Assembly: GCA_946807835.1 (NCBI GenBank)
Contig: OX327690.1
Coordinates: forward strand, 29,110,501-29,174,500
Direction: 5' to 3'
Source of the DNA: Ailanthus altissimus
Lineage: Eukaryota; Streptophyta; Magnoliopsida; Sapindales; Simaroubaceae
DNA length: 64,000 bases
The notes beneath the pieces are model-generated. The model did not search any database. It was not told where the DNA came from and saw nothing but the letters and a program-made list of their open reading frames with translations. How positions within the stretch are numbered: position 1 is the first letter of the stretch; every line of letters starts with the position of its first letter. The position numbers and the translations under genes were made by a program. Shown one piece after another: positions 48,701 to 59,400 of this stretch.

Positions 48701-48826
48701 CGAAAGACCAGTTTAAAGGGTAAGCTTTTGAAAGCCATGATTGAAAACCACAAAACTCATTTGCGCAAAAATTATCAAATAGACGAGTCGCAACATGAAC
48801 CATTTCCGAAATTCTGTCTGTGCTAG
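45747..48826 (+). CDS. Coiled-coil protein, At5g41620/BRANCHLESS TRICHOME-like group
   Basis: A plant-specific coiled-coil protein of the group annotated as uncharacterised At5g41620-like; Arabidopsis BRANCHLESS TRICHOME is a more distant relation known from trichome shape work. Exons: 45,747-46,052; 46,750-46,878; 47,243-48,826, all phase 0 and GT-AG, giving 672 aa. The N-terminus is basic and His/Arg/Cys-rich, then GTPLLSWKFEE and SSARKLAAGLWQ (residues about 32-80), the family's entry motif. Exon 2 encodes PHAGQVNVMLPSHHSGRGYD. Exon 3 opens with SLPYPNWIMEGITKWDRSC and KTATEAYCLYSHVKLLEDQ, then a long heptad-rich coiled coil (residues about 193-380: QAELTQARLRIHELEDEHRS and onward). The C-terminal part is acidic and low in order, ending in GGRRQYFPPDMGNPHIIRGM and a basic stretch. 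No enzyme motif. Partners and precise role are unknown. Confidence 0.9.
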
Positions 48827-49638
48827 AAAATATCATCAGATCAAGAATGTGCTGGTGTTCCATCACCCTTAGACTTAAATTTTAAATTTTGCCAGCACAA
48901 GATTCATTCCGATTAGCCCTTCTGCATAGCTGCTGCTAGATTTGTTTCTCTTGGCAATTTGATGGTCTATTTTCAGCTTTCCCAAGTGATGTTTTCTTAC
49001 CATCACTACATAGTTCCTACGTGAGTTCGACAGTATGTTTTAATATTCCCAGCAAACTGCAGGCTAGCCATTCATTGTATAATTCATTACTGTACGATTA
49101 CACATGTTAAAGCAATATAATTTATTTACTGAAACAGCTCCTTTATCTTGCTTTCTCCTAGTTTCTCTTATTGACAACAGATAATGAATATTGCCCTTTG
49201 CCTGTCAGTGATTAGATAGCTAATCTATTTGGTATTCTACCGTTTACAATATTTTTATACCAAACGGACACATTTTTTATTTGACGCTGCAACACTTCAT
49301 AGCAAACTGACACATTTTAATGTCCATTTTAGCGAAAACCACAGAGTGACAGAAAAGGAAACACAGCAAACTGAGAAAACACACTTGATTTTTTCTGAAG
49401 GGTGAATATGTTGTCACTAGAATTGACACACTTGTCTTGGTAAACTGCCCCATACGAACAAGGCTGAAAGTTAAAATTAAAATGAAATTAATATGAGCAA
49501 ATAAAAGAAATCCAATGAAAATTAAAAGACAACTCAAAAAACTGAAGACAAATTCATGATTTGAGACTTTTTTTTTTCTTTTTTCCAACTTGAGGAGAAG
49601 GTATCTTAATTCGAAGATTTTGACACTACAAGATTTGG
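48827..49638 (+). other. 3' UTR of the coiled-coil gene and spacer
   Basis: Mixed-composition sequence to about 49,130 is probably the 3' untranslated region, with AATATAATTTATTT-type AU-rich signals near 49,116. Beyond it no gene is supported. Confidence 0.4.
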
Positions 49639-51185
49639 GACGTGAGATTTTTAAATGCAGATAATTTGTAAATATTGGTACTTAGAATGAGATAGTGAAA
49701 TATGTGATTCTAGTTATTGAATGAATGAAACATTTGGGTTTACAGGTACCAAGTTTATTATGTTAAATATTTTGGTATTTTGAGTTGGATACTTATAATT
49801 ATACTCTTACTAATTAAATAATGTTACACTTTTTAATTAGTATTTAAATTTTTTTATCTCAAATGATGTGATAAGTAATCATTGTGTAGTAAAATAGTAT
49901 AATAGATGATTTTAAAAATTGTACTATTTTATTATTTAATAATTACTTAATTAATTAATTTAAGATTAAAAATTCGAAATATCATTTGAGAAGTGTAGCA
50001 TAATTTTTATTAATTATTAGATTGGATTGTCTTTTAAGTTAAAAAGAGTTTATTTAATATTTAACAATTTTCATTTGATTTGGGTTTAGTAATAATCCAG
50101 TCTAAATTTTAATCCAAAACTAAAGAGTTACGAGTACTAAATTAACAAGCTTCTTCCTTCTCATCTCACTACTTCCTTCTTCTCACCACACAAGTATAGA
50201 GTTTATTATTTGTCCTCAAAATTCATTTTTTTTATTTTATTTTATATAAAAATTGACTTATTAAAATAAAATAATTATTTTTTTAAATAATATTAGAATA
50301 TCTTTTTTTAAAGAATATTTACAATTTGCTTAAATATGCGTAGGAACAAGGTAATATTATTTTATATTCCAAACCTAAATTATTCAGCATAGGATAATGA
50401 AGTTATTAGTCTTATCTATCACTGCACCAAACAAAAGACATCACTATAAATAATCTAATCTAATCTAATCCAAATTAATCGAATCTTATTCTAAATAATA
50501 ATCTAATCCAATCTCTACTAAATATAACCTCAATGAATTTAGTAGATTTTTTTAAAAAGAACCCAATGACCATAAATCAATAATAAAAGTGTCACTCTAT
50601 TTAAGAATAATATTAAAAATTTTAAATTTTTATCTCGATCTATATTTTAAAGTGATGTGTCAAACAAATATTAAGTATAATAAATAATTTTAAAATTTAC
50701 ATTATTTCATCACTAAATATTTGTTTAACACATTATTTGTTGAATACAATTTAAAATAAAATTTTAAAAAATCTAACATTACTCCCTCTAATTAATAGAT
50801 TAGTATTTTAGGTTGAATATCTTTATTTTAGACCTAGTTTTTCAATACTAATTTTTTCTATAAATCTAAATGAAGAGGAAAAATAATAATAATAGAGAAA
50901 GATACTTCATATTTGTCAAAATAATTTTTATCATAATCTAGCTTTTTAAAAGTAATATTAATGGTAAGGAAGTTCTCATAGTAGAGTCGAAGCTAGCCCT
51001 CAAACATATTGAAAAAAAAAAAGTTTGTGTATAGATAGAATTTGAGAAAAATTAATGAGCATTTCAAAGATAAAAGCTTTTAAAAGGAAAGTTATTAATA
51101 CATTTTCAATTAGCGGGCCAATGATGAATCCTTAAATGATAGAATAGAATTAGTTTTTCAGGATAAAATTAAAGCTAGAAATGTT
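49639..51185. repeat. Direct duplication, copy 1 (uninterrupted)
   Basis: From 'gacgtgagatttttaaatgc' at 49,639 this segment is repeated from 51,586. Shared stretches include 49,650-49,780, 50,025-50,470 and 50,850-51,130. It carries no gene. It is valuable because it shows the sequence before two insertions present in copy 2. Confidence 0.85.
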
Positions 51186-51585
51186 AAAAAAAATAAGATA
51201 AATAAAATAAGCAAAGAAGAGACATAAGACATAAGAGTCTTTTAATAAATTGATGAAGGGCATGTGTGTTCAAGAAAAGACATATAGATAAAAAGATGTC
51301 TGTCGATCACAAATCACATCAAGAATTGAAGGAGAAATGTAGCAAATTCATGCCTGACAAATCATTTCAATGTGGGCTCTCAAAATATATATATATATCA
51401 AATCAAAACAAAAGGCAATGGCACCTCATCGTGGCAAACATATGTAACTATATATGGGCATCTAATTGATCATGCATTGTACTCTCTATTGGATATGAAT
51501 TTTTTTGATGAAGTCATAGTGAACACAAATTTAAACTATTTGATTCGTCGTGGGATCTTCTCAAATTCATTGAAGAAATCATTGA
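51186..51585. other. Spacer between the two duplicate copies
   Basis: Less AT-rich than its surroundings, with no matching sequence after copy 2. Two overlapping frames (51,266-51,611) look compositional and have no recognisable motif. Confidence 0.3.
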
Positions 51586-51755
51586 GACGTGAGATTTTTA
51601 AATGCAGATAATTTGTAAATATTGGTACTTAGGATGAGATAATGAAATATATGATTTCTAGTTGTTGAATGAATTGTCTTGTATTAATTAAAAAATAATA
51701 AACATTTGAGTTTATAAGTATGAAATTTATTATGTTAAATAGTTTAGTATTTTAG

Positions 51756-52096
51756 TTTTTTTTATAATCAAACAGAATTGAAAATTTTCATTACTTAAAA
51801 AGAAAAACATTAATACAACAAATAAATCTCACAATGAACGATATAAACTACTGCTTGCTAGTAATGTCATTTAAAAACTGTCCATTAATAACTCTTAAAT
51901 ACCTAAATTACACATAATCTTTAATAAAATAAAAAACAGCATTAACATAAGATTTGTTTTTGGTTGAAAAATTATTTGATTACGCTCCCTCCATATAAAA
52001 TAGATGATAACATATATAGCAACTCTCCTAATCTTGTTTAGTATGATTTTGTCTCTAATTTTTTTGTAAAAATAAGCAAAGTGAATAATGTTATAC
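51756..52096 (-). mobile_element. 3' end of a LINE retrotransposon
   Basis: The minus strand carries a frame ending IRRVAIYVIIYFIWRERNQI followed by IFQPK. This is the C-terminal zinc-binding region found after reverse transcriptase in plant LINEs, where a 'YxIWxERNxRIF' pattern is characteristic. The left edge is a run of T on the plus strand, i.e. a poly(A) tail on the LINE strand. The duplicate copy at 49,785 lacks this sequence, which marks the insertion ends. It is a 5'-truncated insertion, normal for LINEs. Confidence 0.75.
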
Positions 52097-53069
52097 ACTT
52101 ATAATCATATTTTTACAAATTAAATAATATTATACTTCTCAAATGGTATTCAAAAATTTTTTTTTTATCATAAATGATATGTTAGGCAATCATCAAGTGG
52201 TGAAATTGTATAATGGGTAATTTTAAAAATTACACTATTTCACTATCTATTGATTGTTTGACATACCAATTTAAGATAATAAAAAAAATTGTAATATCAT
52301 TTAAAAAAATGTAGCATTACTCTGACTAATTATTAGATTGTATTGTCTTTTAGGCATAATTTATTCCATATTTTGCATTTTTCATTTGATTTGGGTTTAG
52401 TAATAATCCAGTCTAAATTTTAATTCAAAACTAAAGAGTTAAGAGTACTGGATTAACAAACTTCTTCCTTCTAACCACACAAGTATAGAGTTTATTTTTT
52501 GTCCTCAAGTTTCATCTCTTTTTTATTTTTATTTCTTTATAAAAAAATTTGACTTATTACAATAAAATAATAAATTCTTTTAAATAATATTACAATTTTT
52601 TTTAAAAAAAAATATTTACAATTTGCTTAAATCTGCATAATAAAAAGGTAATATTATTTTATAGCCCAATCCTGAATTATTCAAGCATAGGGTAGTGATA
52701 TTATTAGTCTTATCTATCACTGCACTAAACAAAAGATATCACTATATAGAAATAATCTAGTCTAATCCAATCCAATTTAATTCAATCTTGCTTTAAATAA
52801 TATTTCAATCCAATCTTGTGTTCTAAACATAGTCTCAATGAATTTAGCATATCATTTTAAAAGCACTCAATAACCATATATCAATAATAAAAAGAATCAC
52901 TTTAATTAGTATGCTTGTCTTTTGAATTGAATACTTGAATTCTATACATAATTTTGTAATATTAATTTCCTCTATATATCCAAATGAAAAGGAAAAACCA
53001 ATAGCCAAAGAGAAAAAAAAACTTCATATGTTGTCAAAAAAAAATTGATCATAATCTAATTTTTTAAAA

Positions 53070-54765
53070 TAAAAAAAATACCATTTCAGTTTTTAATTTT
53101 ATTGATATATATTAATTTAATTATTTTTTTAATATATATCACATTAATTTTTACCATTAAAAAATTTATATTAAATGATTGGTGTTCGATAACAAAAGAA
53201 TACTTTTGGAATTGCATTAAAATTATCAAATGTCAGTTTATAAAGACAAAATCTCCACATTTGGCCACATGTCGTAAACTCTTGTCCCCATTCATTCGTC
53301 TCTCCTGCCAACTTCGTTCTCCCTCTCTCAGAGTTAAACTGAAACTCTCTCTCTCTTTCTCTCTTTTATGAAAAAAAATGAATACTCTCTTTCATCATTG
53401 ATGCAAATTGGTCATATTTCATATCAAATTAATCTCTTTTGAGTTTCTATCATTAGGTAAAGTTTTGTAACATCTTCGAAGATGGGTTCTTTTTATTTTA
53501 TTGATTTTTTATGATAGTTATAATATGGGGTTGTGTTAAAATATATGAAAATTATGTTAGGTTAGTGGTAAGTTAAAATGTTTTTGTTTGCTTGATTATA
53601 AAGATGGCAGGAAATTATGATACTGTAAGGCAAACTACCTGGGATTTTGCTTATTAAAAAATAAGAGGCAAAGATTGGAGCCCAACGACATATAGATACA
53701 TAAAGTTGTTAGTCACTTTCATTGCTTATACTTGTTACCATGCATCGAGAAATCCTAGTAGTATTGTCGAGAGTGTTTTGTGTCCATCCGGTAAGGAATC
53801 GGAGGTGAAGCCTTGGCCTAATTGTGAATTCTTTGTTAAGCCACAAATGATGGGTGCTGTTCAAAATGGTTCAAAAGTAAAGTTTGGAATTCGTTTAATG
53901 GAACTAATGGGCCGTCGAGATTGGGAGAACTTGATCTTGCATTTCTTGCTTGTTACTCATTAGGAATGTATAATGCAGGGCATTTAGGAGATACTGTGGA
54001 TCTGAGGTTGTTTATGTGATTTGTTTGACATCGTCATTGTAAAAAGCTTAGATCTAATCATTGTTTTCCTCAATTTTATTTCATTGTATCTCGTTTTCAT
54101 GTTCAAGGTTTACGAATTTTAGCCACTTATTAGATAATTGAATACTGCACTTACTTACTTTGGAAGCTGGAAACGAAACGTGGTGTTAGGATGTTTTAAC
54201 ACGTTGGTTCTCAATCGATTTCATGGTTAGTGTGAAGGGTTAAGCGATGGCGCAACAACAGAATGTTGTATGTTTCGAAGGTGTAGGGGCAGGGGAAAGA
54301 GTGAATGGCCGCACAAGTTTCACAGAGAGTCTCATCATTTTGTGCAGCACAATTTTAGATTTGACTCAGTGATGGAGATAAGGAATCATCCCAAGTTGAC
54401 TCAATGAAAACTTGCTCCAAATATACACACAAATAAAAACCTTCTCCCTTGCCAGACATAATTTTTAGATTTGAAATTACAAGATAATCCTTAAATTTAT
54501 CTTTTAGTGCAGACATTTCGTATGGGTAATTAGGTGATTTAATATATATTTATTTTATCTTTTTTGTATTAGAATATTTAATATTTTCACTCATAGTTCA
54601 ACATAACAATAATCATTTATCATATAAAAGATATTACAGTAAAAACAATTTAAAAAATTAACTATTTAATAAAAATTTTATAACGATAAAGATTAATACG
54701 GTATATATTAAAAAAAAATTAAATTAGTATATATTAATAAAATTATGAATTAAAATGACTTTTTT
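53070..54765. mobile_element. Pack-MULE-like element carrying a transporter gene fragment
   Basis: About 1,696 bp bounded by inverted repeats of roughly 110 bp (53,071-53,182 and 54,655-54,765). Read inward, both arms go 'aaaaaa..ca.ttt...ttttaattttatt.atatata.taatttaatt'. The duplicate copy at about 50,948-50,965 shows the uninterrupted target. The nine bases next to each end, TTTTTAAAA and TTTCTTAAA, agree at seven positions, compatible with a 9-bp Mutator-type target duplication. It holds no transposase, only a broken piece of a glycerol-3-phosphate transporter gene. Long inverted repeats, 9-bp duplication and host gene content define a Pack-MULE; the superfamily call is inference. Confidence 0.65.
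53604..54019 (+). pseudogene. Captured fragment of a glycerol-3-phosphate transporter
   Basis: Starts at an ATG (MAGNYDTVRQTTWDFAY), hits a stop, then reads YRYIKLLVTFIAYTCYHASR followed by NPSSIVESVLCPSG and EVKPWPNCEFF. After a one-base frame change near 53,880 it continues WNSFNGTNGPSRLGELDLAF, LACYSLGMYNAGHLGDTVDL and RLF. This is the N-terminal region of the plant glycerol-3-phosphate permease family (G3Pp, major facilitator superfamily): first membrane helix, the pocket before it and part of the second helix. Everything after about residue 135 is missing. With one stop and one frameshift it cannot make a transporter. It lies between the two inverted repeats. Confidence 0.8.
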
Positions 54766-55045
54766 TTTCTTAAAGTAATATTAATGGTAGGGAAGTTGAC
54801 ATTGTAGAGTCGAAGCTAGCCATGTTTGAAACATATTGAAAGAAAAAAAAAGAGTGTGTGTGGATAGAATTTTTCTCAAATGGTTGAACGGCAAGTGCAA
54901 ATTGAAGATAAAAGCTTTTCAAAGGAAAGTTATTAATAATTATGGGATTAATGATGAATCCTTAAAATGCCTCTGAAAACTGACAAATCAAGATGATAGC
55001 ACTATAATTTTCAGGATTAAATTAAGGAAACTTTTCGGAGTTAAT

Positions 55046-55500
55046 TAGGTTTGTAAACCAAATTTTTTTTTACCAGAGTCAAATATTTTATGTTATATTA
55101 ACGGAAATATTTTTTTTTTTTTTATTCCTCACAAAATAATTTATTCTCTTTCGGCCAGCCAAATGTCTCTTCACAATTCTCAACACCCCCCTTTACAACT
55201 CTCTCTCTAATAATAATAATTTTTTTATAAAAATTCTCTTAAACTTTTAAATTTGTAGATTGGTTATAAATTCAACATATTTTGAAGATTTGAGTTAAAA
55301 TAACAAAATATAGAGTTGAAAAAAATTGAAATGGGGGCATAGGCGATTAGTAAGTTTTTATTTTAAATTTAGTTTTATGTATTTTATATTTTATTTTATA
55401 TAATTATTAGAAATATATAATTGTAATGTTAGTAATGTATTAAATAAGTTGAAAATGAGTGTAAGAAGTCGAAAATGACACAAAAATGATCAAAAATAGT
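55046..55500. other. AT-rich spacer
   Basis: Nothing recognisable. Confidence 0.3.
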
Positions 55501-55529
55501 TTAAAATACTAGAAAGGCAAATTCTGACC

Positions 55530-55790
55530 ATTTTTCAGGCCACCACGTGCTATCAAGTGCCACCACCCACCGATGTGTTACAACTGCGCATAGGCGTATA
55601 GGTGCACGACCCAAAAAACTACTGCATGCTCTGATGCGCGCATTAGGGTTCACCTTGTTGCATGCCCAGGTGCGCAACAAAGCATGCAACAAGGTGTGCA
55701 ATAAAACACACAATAAGGTGCGCCTCAGTGGCTTGTTGGCGCCCATGCACCTGCTACGAGCCCTGATGCGCGCGCATCAAGGCACATGAT
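55530..55790. repeat. GC-rich block of degenerate GTGCGC/GCATGC units
   Basis: About 260 bases of markedly higher GC content made of related units such as 'gcatgcaacaaggtgtgcaa', 'acacacaataaggtgcgc' and 'gatgcgcgcg'. It shows no real coding signal. It precedes the Mutator transposase relic and may belong to that element's non-coding part. Confidence 0.6.
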
Positions 55791-55894
55791 GCTTATTTAT
55801 ATATTCAATATTTTGTATTATTTTTAATTTAATGATATATATAAAATTATACTAAATGGCGTTGTTGTTTTTTAAGTGCTGCTGATATTATCAT

Positions 55895-56475
55895 GGCGTA
55901 AATTTCGACCATTATATGCTTTGGGGGAAGATGGAAGAGTTTTAGTGATGGTTTTAAAAGATACATTGGATATCATAATATACACATAATAGTTCAAAAA
56001 AATATTAAATATGAAACGTTGTTGAGAATAATTTGTCATCTTCTCGGAGTTGATCAGTTGCATTATAAAGTGACTCTAAAGTTCAAGAATCCTTTAAGTA
56101 CTATAAAGTTGAGACCTATTCCATTTGAAAATGACGACGATGTGATATTATGGTTGAACTTACAGAATATTATGGTTACATCTCTTTAAGTAACAATGGA
56201 TACTCGAGCTCTTGAATATGAAAGTAATGCAGAAACACCCATGGAGGAAAAATAAGGTTATACTAATCAATTCGAATCGGCAACCCCTGTGTATGTTCCA
56301 AATCCCCAAGAGGATTATTATTATTCTTCTTCGATGTTCAACGAATAATCAGGCTACACATATTATAATAGTCAGATATATGGAGATGTTGTCGTTGATC
56401 TTGACTATGATACTGGTCAAAATGTTGGATATAATTGTTTGGGTGCCGATTTATCTCAGTTCACAACCTAAACCT
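55895..56475 (+). pseudogene. Mutator-like transposase N-terminal relic
   Basis: The plus strand reads, across frameshifts, IKYETLLRIICHLLGVDQLH, YKVTLKFKNPLSTIKLRPIP and FENDDDVILWLNL. This resembles the ubiquitin-like N-terminal region of plant MuDR-type transposases, in which '.Y..L...IC..L..D...Y...L.Y......PI.I..DDDV...L' is typical. A Tyr/Asp-rich linker follows (about 56,290-56,460), broken by stops. The DNA-binding and catalytic domains are absent: the sequence runs into repeat copy B. It could in principle belong to another PB1-like domain, but the pattern fits MULEs best. Confidence 0.5.
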
Positions 56476-56499
56476 AGGGTGTGAGCACGTGATACATGT

Positions 56500-59400
56500 G
56501 TCCATTCTAAAATTTATATATATACGCATCAAATACAATATATATATATATACATTATTTATGCATCTCATACATAAATATTCATAACAGAAGTTAGAAA
56601 TTTAATTTTTTAAAAATAAATACAATAAATTTTATTCATTACGCTAATAAACAAAATATAAAATATATTAATCAAATTAATACTAATGACTGAGAATTGA
56701 GATATATCACCTATCAAGACTTTGGAATAGATTTATTTTAGAGTACCGGCTAAAGTAGACCCATTGACAGTTTTATGACCTAACATAGTGAGCTTGGGTC
56801 GCTAAAACAACAACTTTTATTTTTCAACATCTAATTTAACTCTTAAACTATAGGATTAACTTTTAATCTTTATAACCTAACACTTATAATATTTTCATTT
56901 TATTCTTGATGTATTCAACACTTAAATTCATTAAAATACAAATAACTCAAATGCAACAATTGTAACCATTTATTTAGAAGAAAAGATGAATAACAAAACA
57001 ACTTTGCTATCAAATGTTTTATTATTTTTAATACTTAAAAACTTAAAACAAAAATAATTTTTCTTACCTTCAAAAATAACTTCAAAGAAAATTTTCATTT
57101 CCTTTCTTCCTTTCTCTATTGTAAAAAACCCGTGAATCATTTCATTCTTTATTTCAAAAACAAAAATGAATTCCAAAGACACTCTATCACCGTACATGAC
57201 CAGCCACCCTTTCTTTTATATATATATATCATCAAATGAATATATATGTTTATAATAATTAAAAAATATCTTAACAATTGACTTTATATTATTATTATAA
57301 AAATTTAGCTTATAAAAAAGTAAAAATGTGTCCAACAAATGTGATGGACGACTTTTTGACAAGTAAAATATCATTTAAATCCTCAAAGTTTCATTTAATG
57401 TTCTTAAAGTTTTATATAGTTTTTTTTTAACAATATTTGTTTTAATAATTATTAATTGTTAAATAAAATCTCATTTTATTTAGTAATTAAATTTTCAATT
57501 AAATATTTATTTTATTAATTTAATAATGAGTTAACAATTAACTCTAGTTAAAATAATTAATCACTTAACTAGTGATAATAAATATTTAGATTATTTAACA
57601 TTTAAATAATAAATTTAAAAAAATAACCCTTAAACTTTTAATTAACCCAATATGAATCTCATTATACTCAATACTTGAGTTAATTTAACCGAAGGCTCAA
57701 TATGCGCTATGTGTTACTATTTAATTAATTAATAATAATATTTAATTAATTATTGTACTTAACACTTAAATATTGACACGCACATATCCCTAGAGTACCT
57801 GAAACAAATATTTAGTTCTGTTGAAAATTACTAGATTGAACAATTCAATCAAATATGCTGCCCTAATGCACAACGAGTACACTTTATATTGTAAGACTTT
57901 CTAGGTCCACACTCAATTTGTCAAGATGAACTATTCCATGAGTCTATGGTCGACGCCCCACGCACATGTTACAGATATTATAAATCAACGAGTTAGACCA
58001 TAAAAGTTGAGGTCACAACGTATACATATAATCCTTTTGTCTCTATATTCAGGATGTGCGGGGATATAGATCAGCACTGCTAAATCCTCATATGCTCATC
58101 CATGAACTTATCTCTAGATTTATATTTATCAAAAACAATATGCAAACACATTTGCTATATTGTTCAACCCTTTGGGAAACACCTTTCCCGGGTTAGTACT
58201 GTAGCCACGATATTTTTTAAAATACAATTTTGGAGCATCTGAATATACTACTCCCCTATGAGAGCTGACAGATCTCTTATTTGTATACACCGGACTTCAT
58301 AAGCATCAGACCATATCTAGCGACACACAATAGTCACACCATAAAAGGTCTGTGACATATATGGAACAAATGTATGATGGATCACTTACAAGCCAATTAT
58401 GGCACTCAGGTCAAAGGACCACGTATACTACTCAACTTGAAATGACTCACCATTAACAATTTCATAGGTTGTCTATTGGTGTCCTTATGAGTCTATTCAA
58501 TATTTAGTCATAACTGAATACTCATATGCATATACGAGCTTCCAATAAGTTCATAGTCGACTAAGAACAGCCATATATACCATATACATATAGTATACAT
58601 TGATTTATATTAAATGGATCCACCGACAGACTCGCATTAGTGAGCAGATCAGGAATATAGTGTTTGAGAACATACTTACATAATGACTTCTCCTAACACC
58701 TATTGCAACTCATTGCAACTATATCATTACTAGTATACCCTCAAGTCTTTGTCCAATTACAGGGAATGATCTAACCCTTTAGATCTGGCTAACTCTTATA
58801 ACCTACTAACTCTTAACAGTGCTAACTGTTAGTGTCACGCCCCAGACCCAAAAGATCCGACACACGACATCACTTACATTCATTCACTGCATGTGCACTC
58901 ATAAATAATATTACACAAAATTTTCAACTTTCCTTCAACACAGAAATCCTTAGCAAGTTGCTAGTAAGTTCAACACTAAAATCAACCCATAACTTAACAT
59001 ATAAATATAAACTTCTCTTGACCATATTTAAACATTCATTTCAATTTCTTTCAGAATTATAACAATTGAATTATGACTGGGACAATTAATAAACCGGAGA
59101 TACGCAGAGTTTTCTCAGAGATTAACACTCTACTACGTCACCAGTAGCAACTTTGTTACCGGAAACCCAGAATATATTCATTGTAAATTCTTACTTAAAA
59201 TCAATCCATTACTATACTTGGTGAAACTTAAACTAAGTCCAACCACACACAATAAAATAATACATAGGTATTTATTCACTAGGGACAAATCAAATATCTT
59301 ATCCCACGTGTCCCCAAATGAAACACTTAGCAACCTAACAACTTAGGAAACCCAAGGAACAGCAGAAGCCTTGCCAAATCCGCTAAGCACACATGTACCT

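Larger units (their letters stand above)
51586..55045. repeat. Direct duplication, copy 2 (interrupted twice)
   Basis: Follows copy 1 in order but is split by a LINE fragment (51,756-52,096) and by a 1.7-kb inverted-repeat element (53,070-54,765). After the second insertion the match resumes with 'gtaatattaatgg' at 54,775 against 50,959, and continues to the 'ttttcagga' region near 55,010. Confidence 0.85.

Noticed and set aside
47431..48866. Several minus-strand frames of 70-125 codons
   Set aside because: All are antisense shadows of the long third exon of the coiled-coil gene.
50455..50475. AATCT repeat resembling an interstitial telomere-like tract
   Set aside because: Only four imperfect units of a pentamer that is not the plant telomere heptamer; the duplicate copy shows a degenerate version.
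55547..55789. 80-codon plus-strand frame rich in Lys, Asn and Cys repeats
   Set aside because: It follows the degenerate GTGCGC/GCATGC repeat units and is equally open on the other strand, so it reflects the repeat and not a gene.
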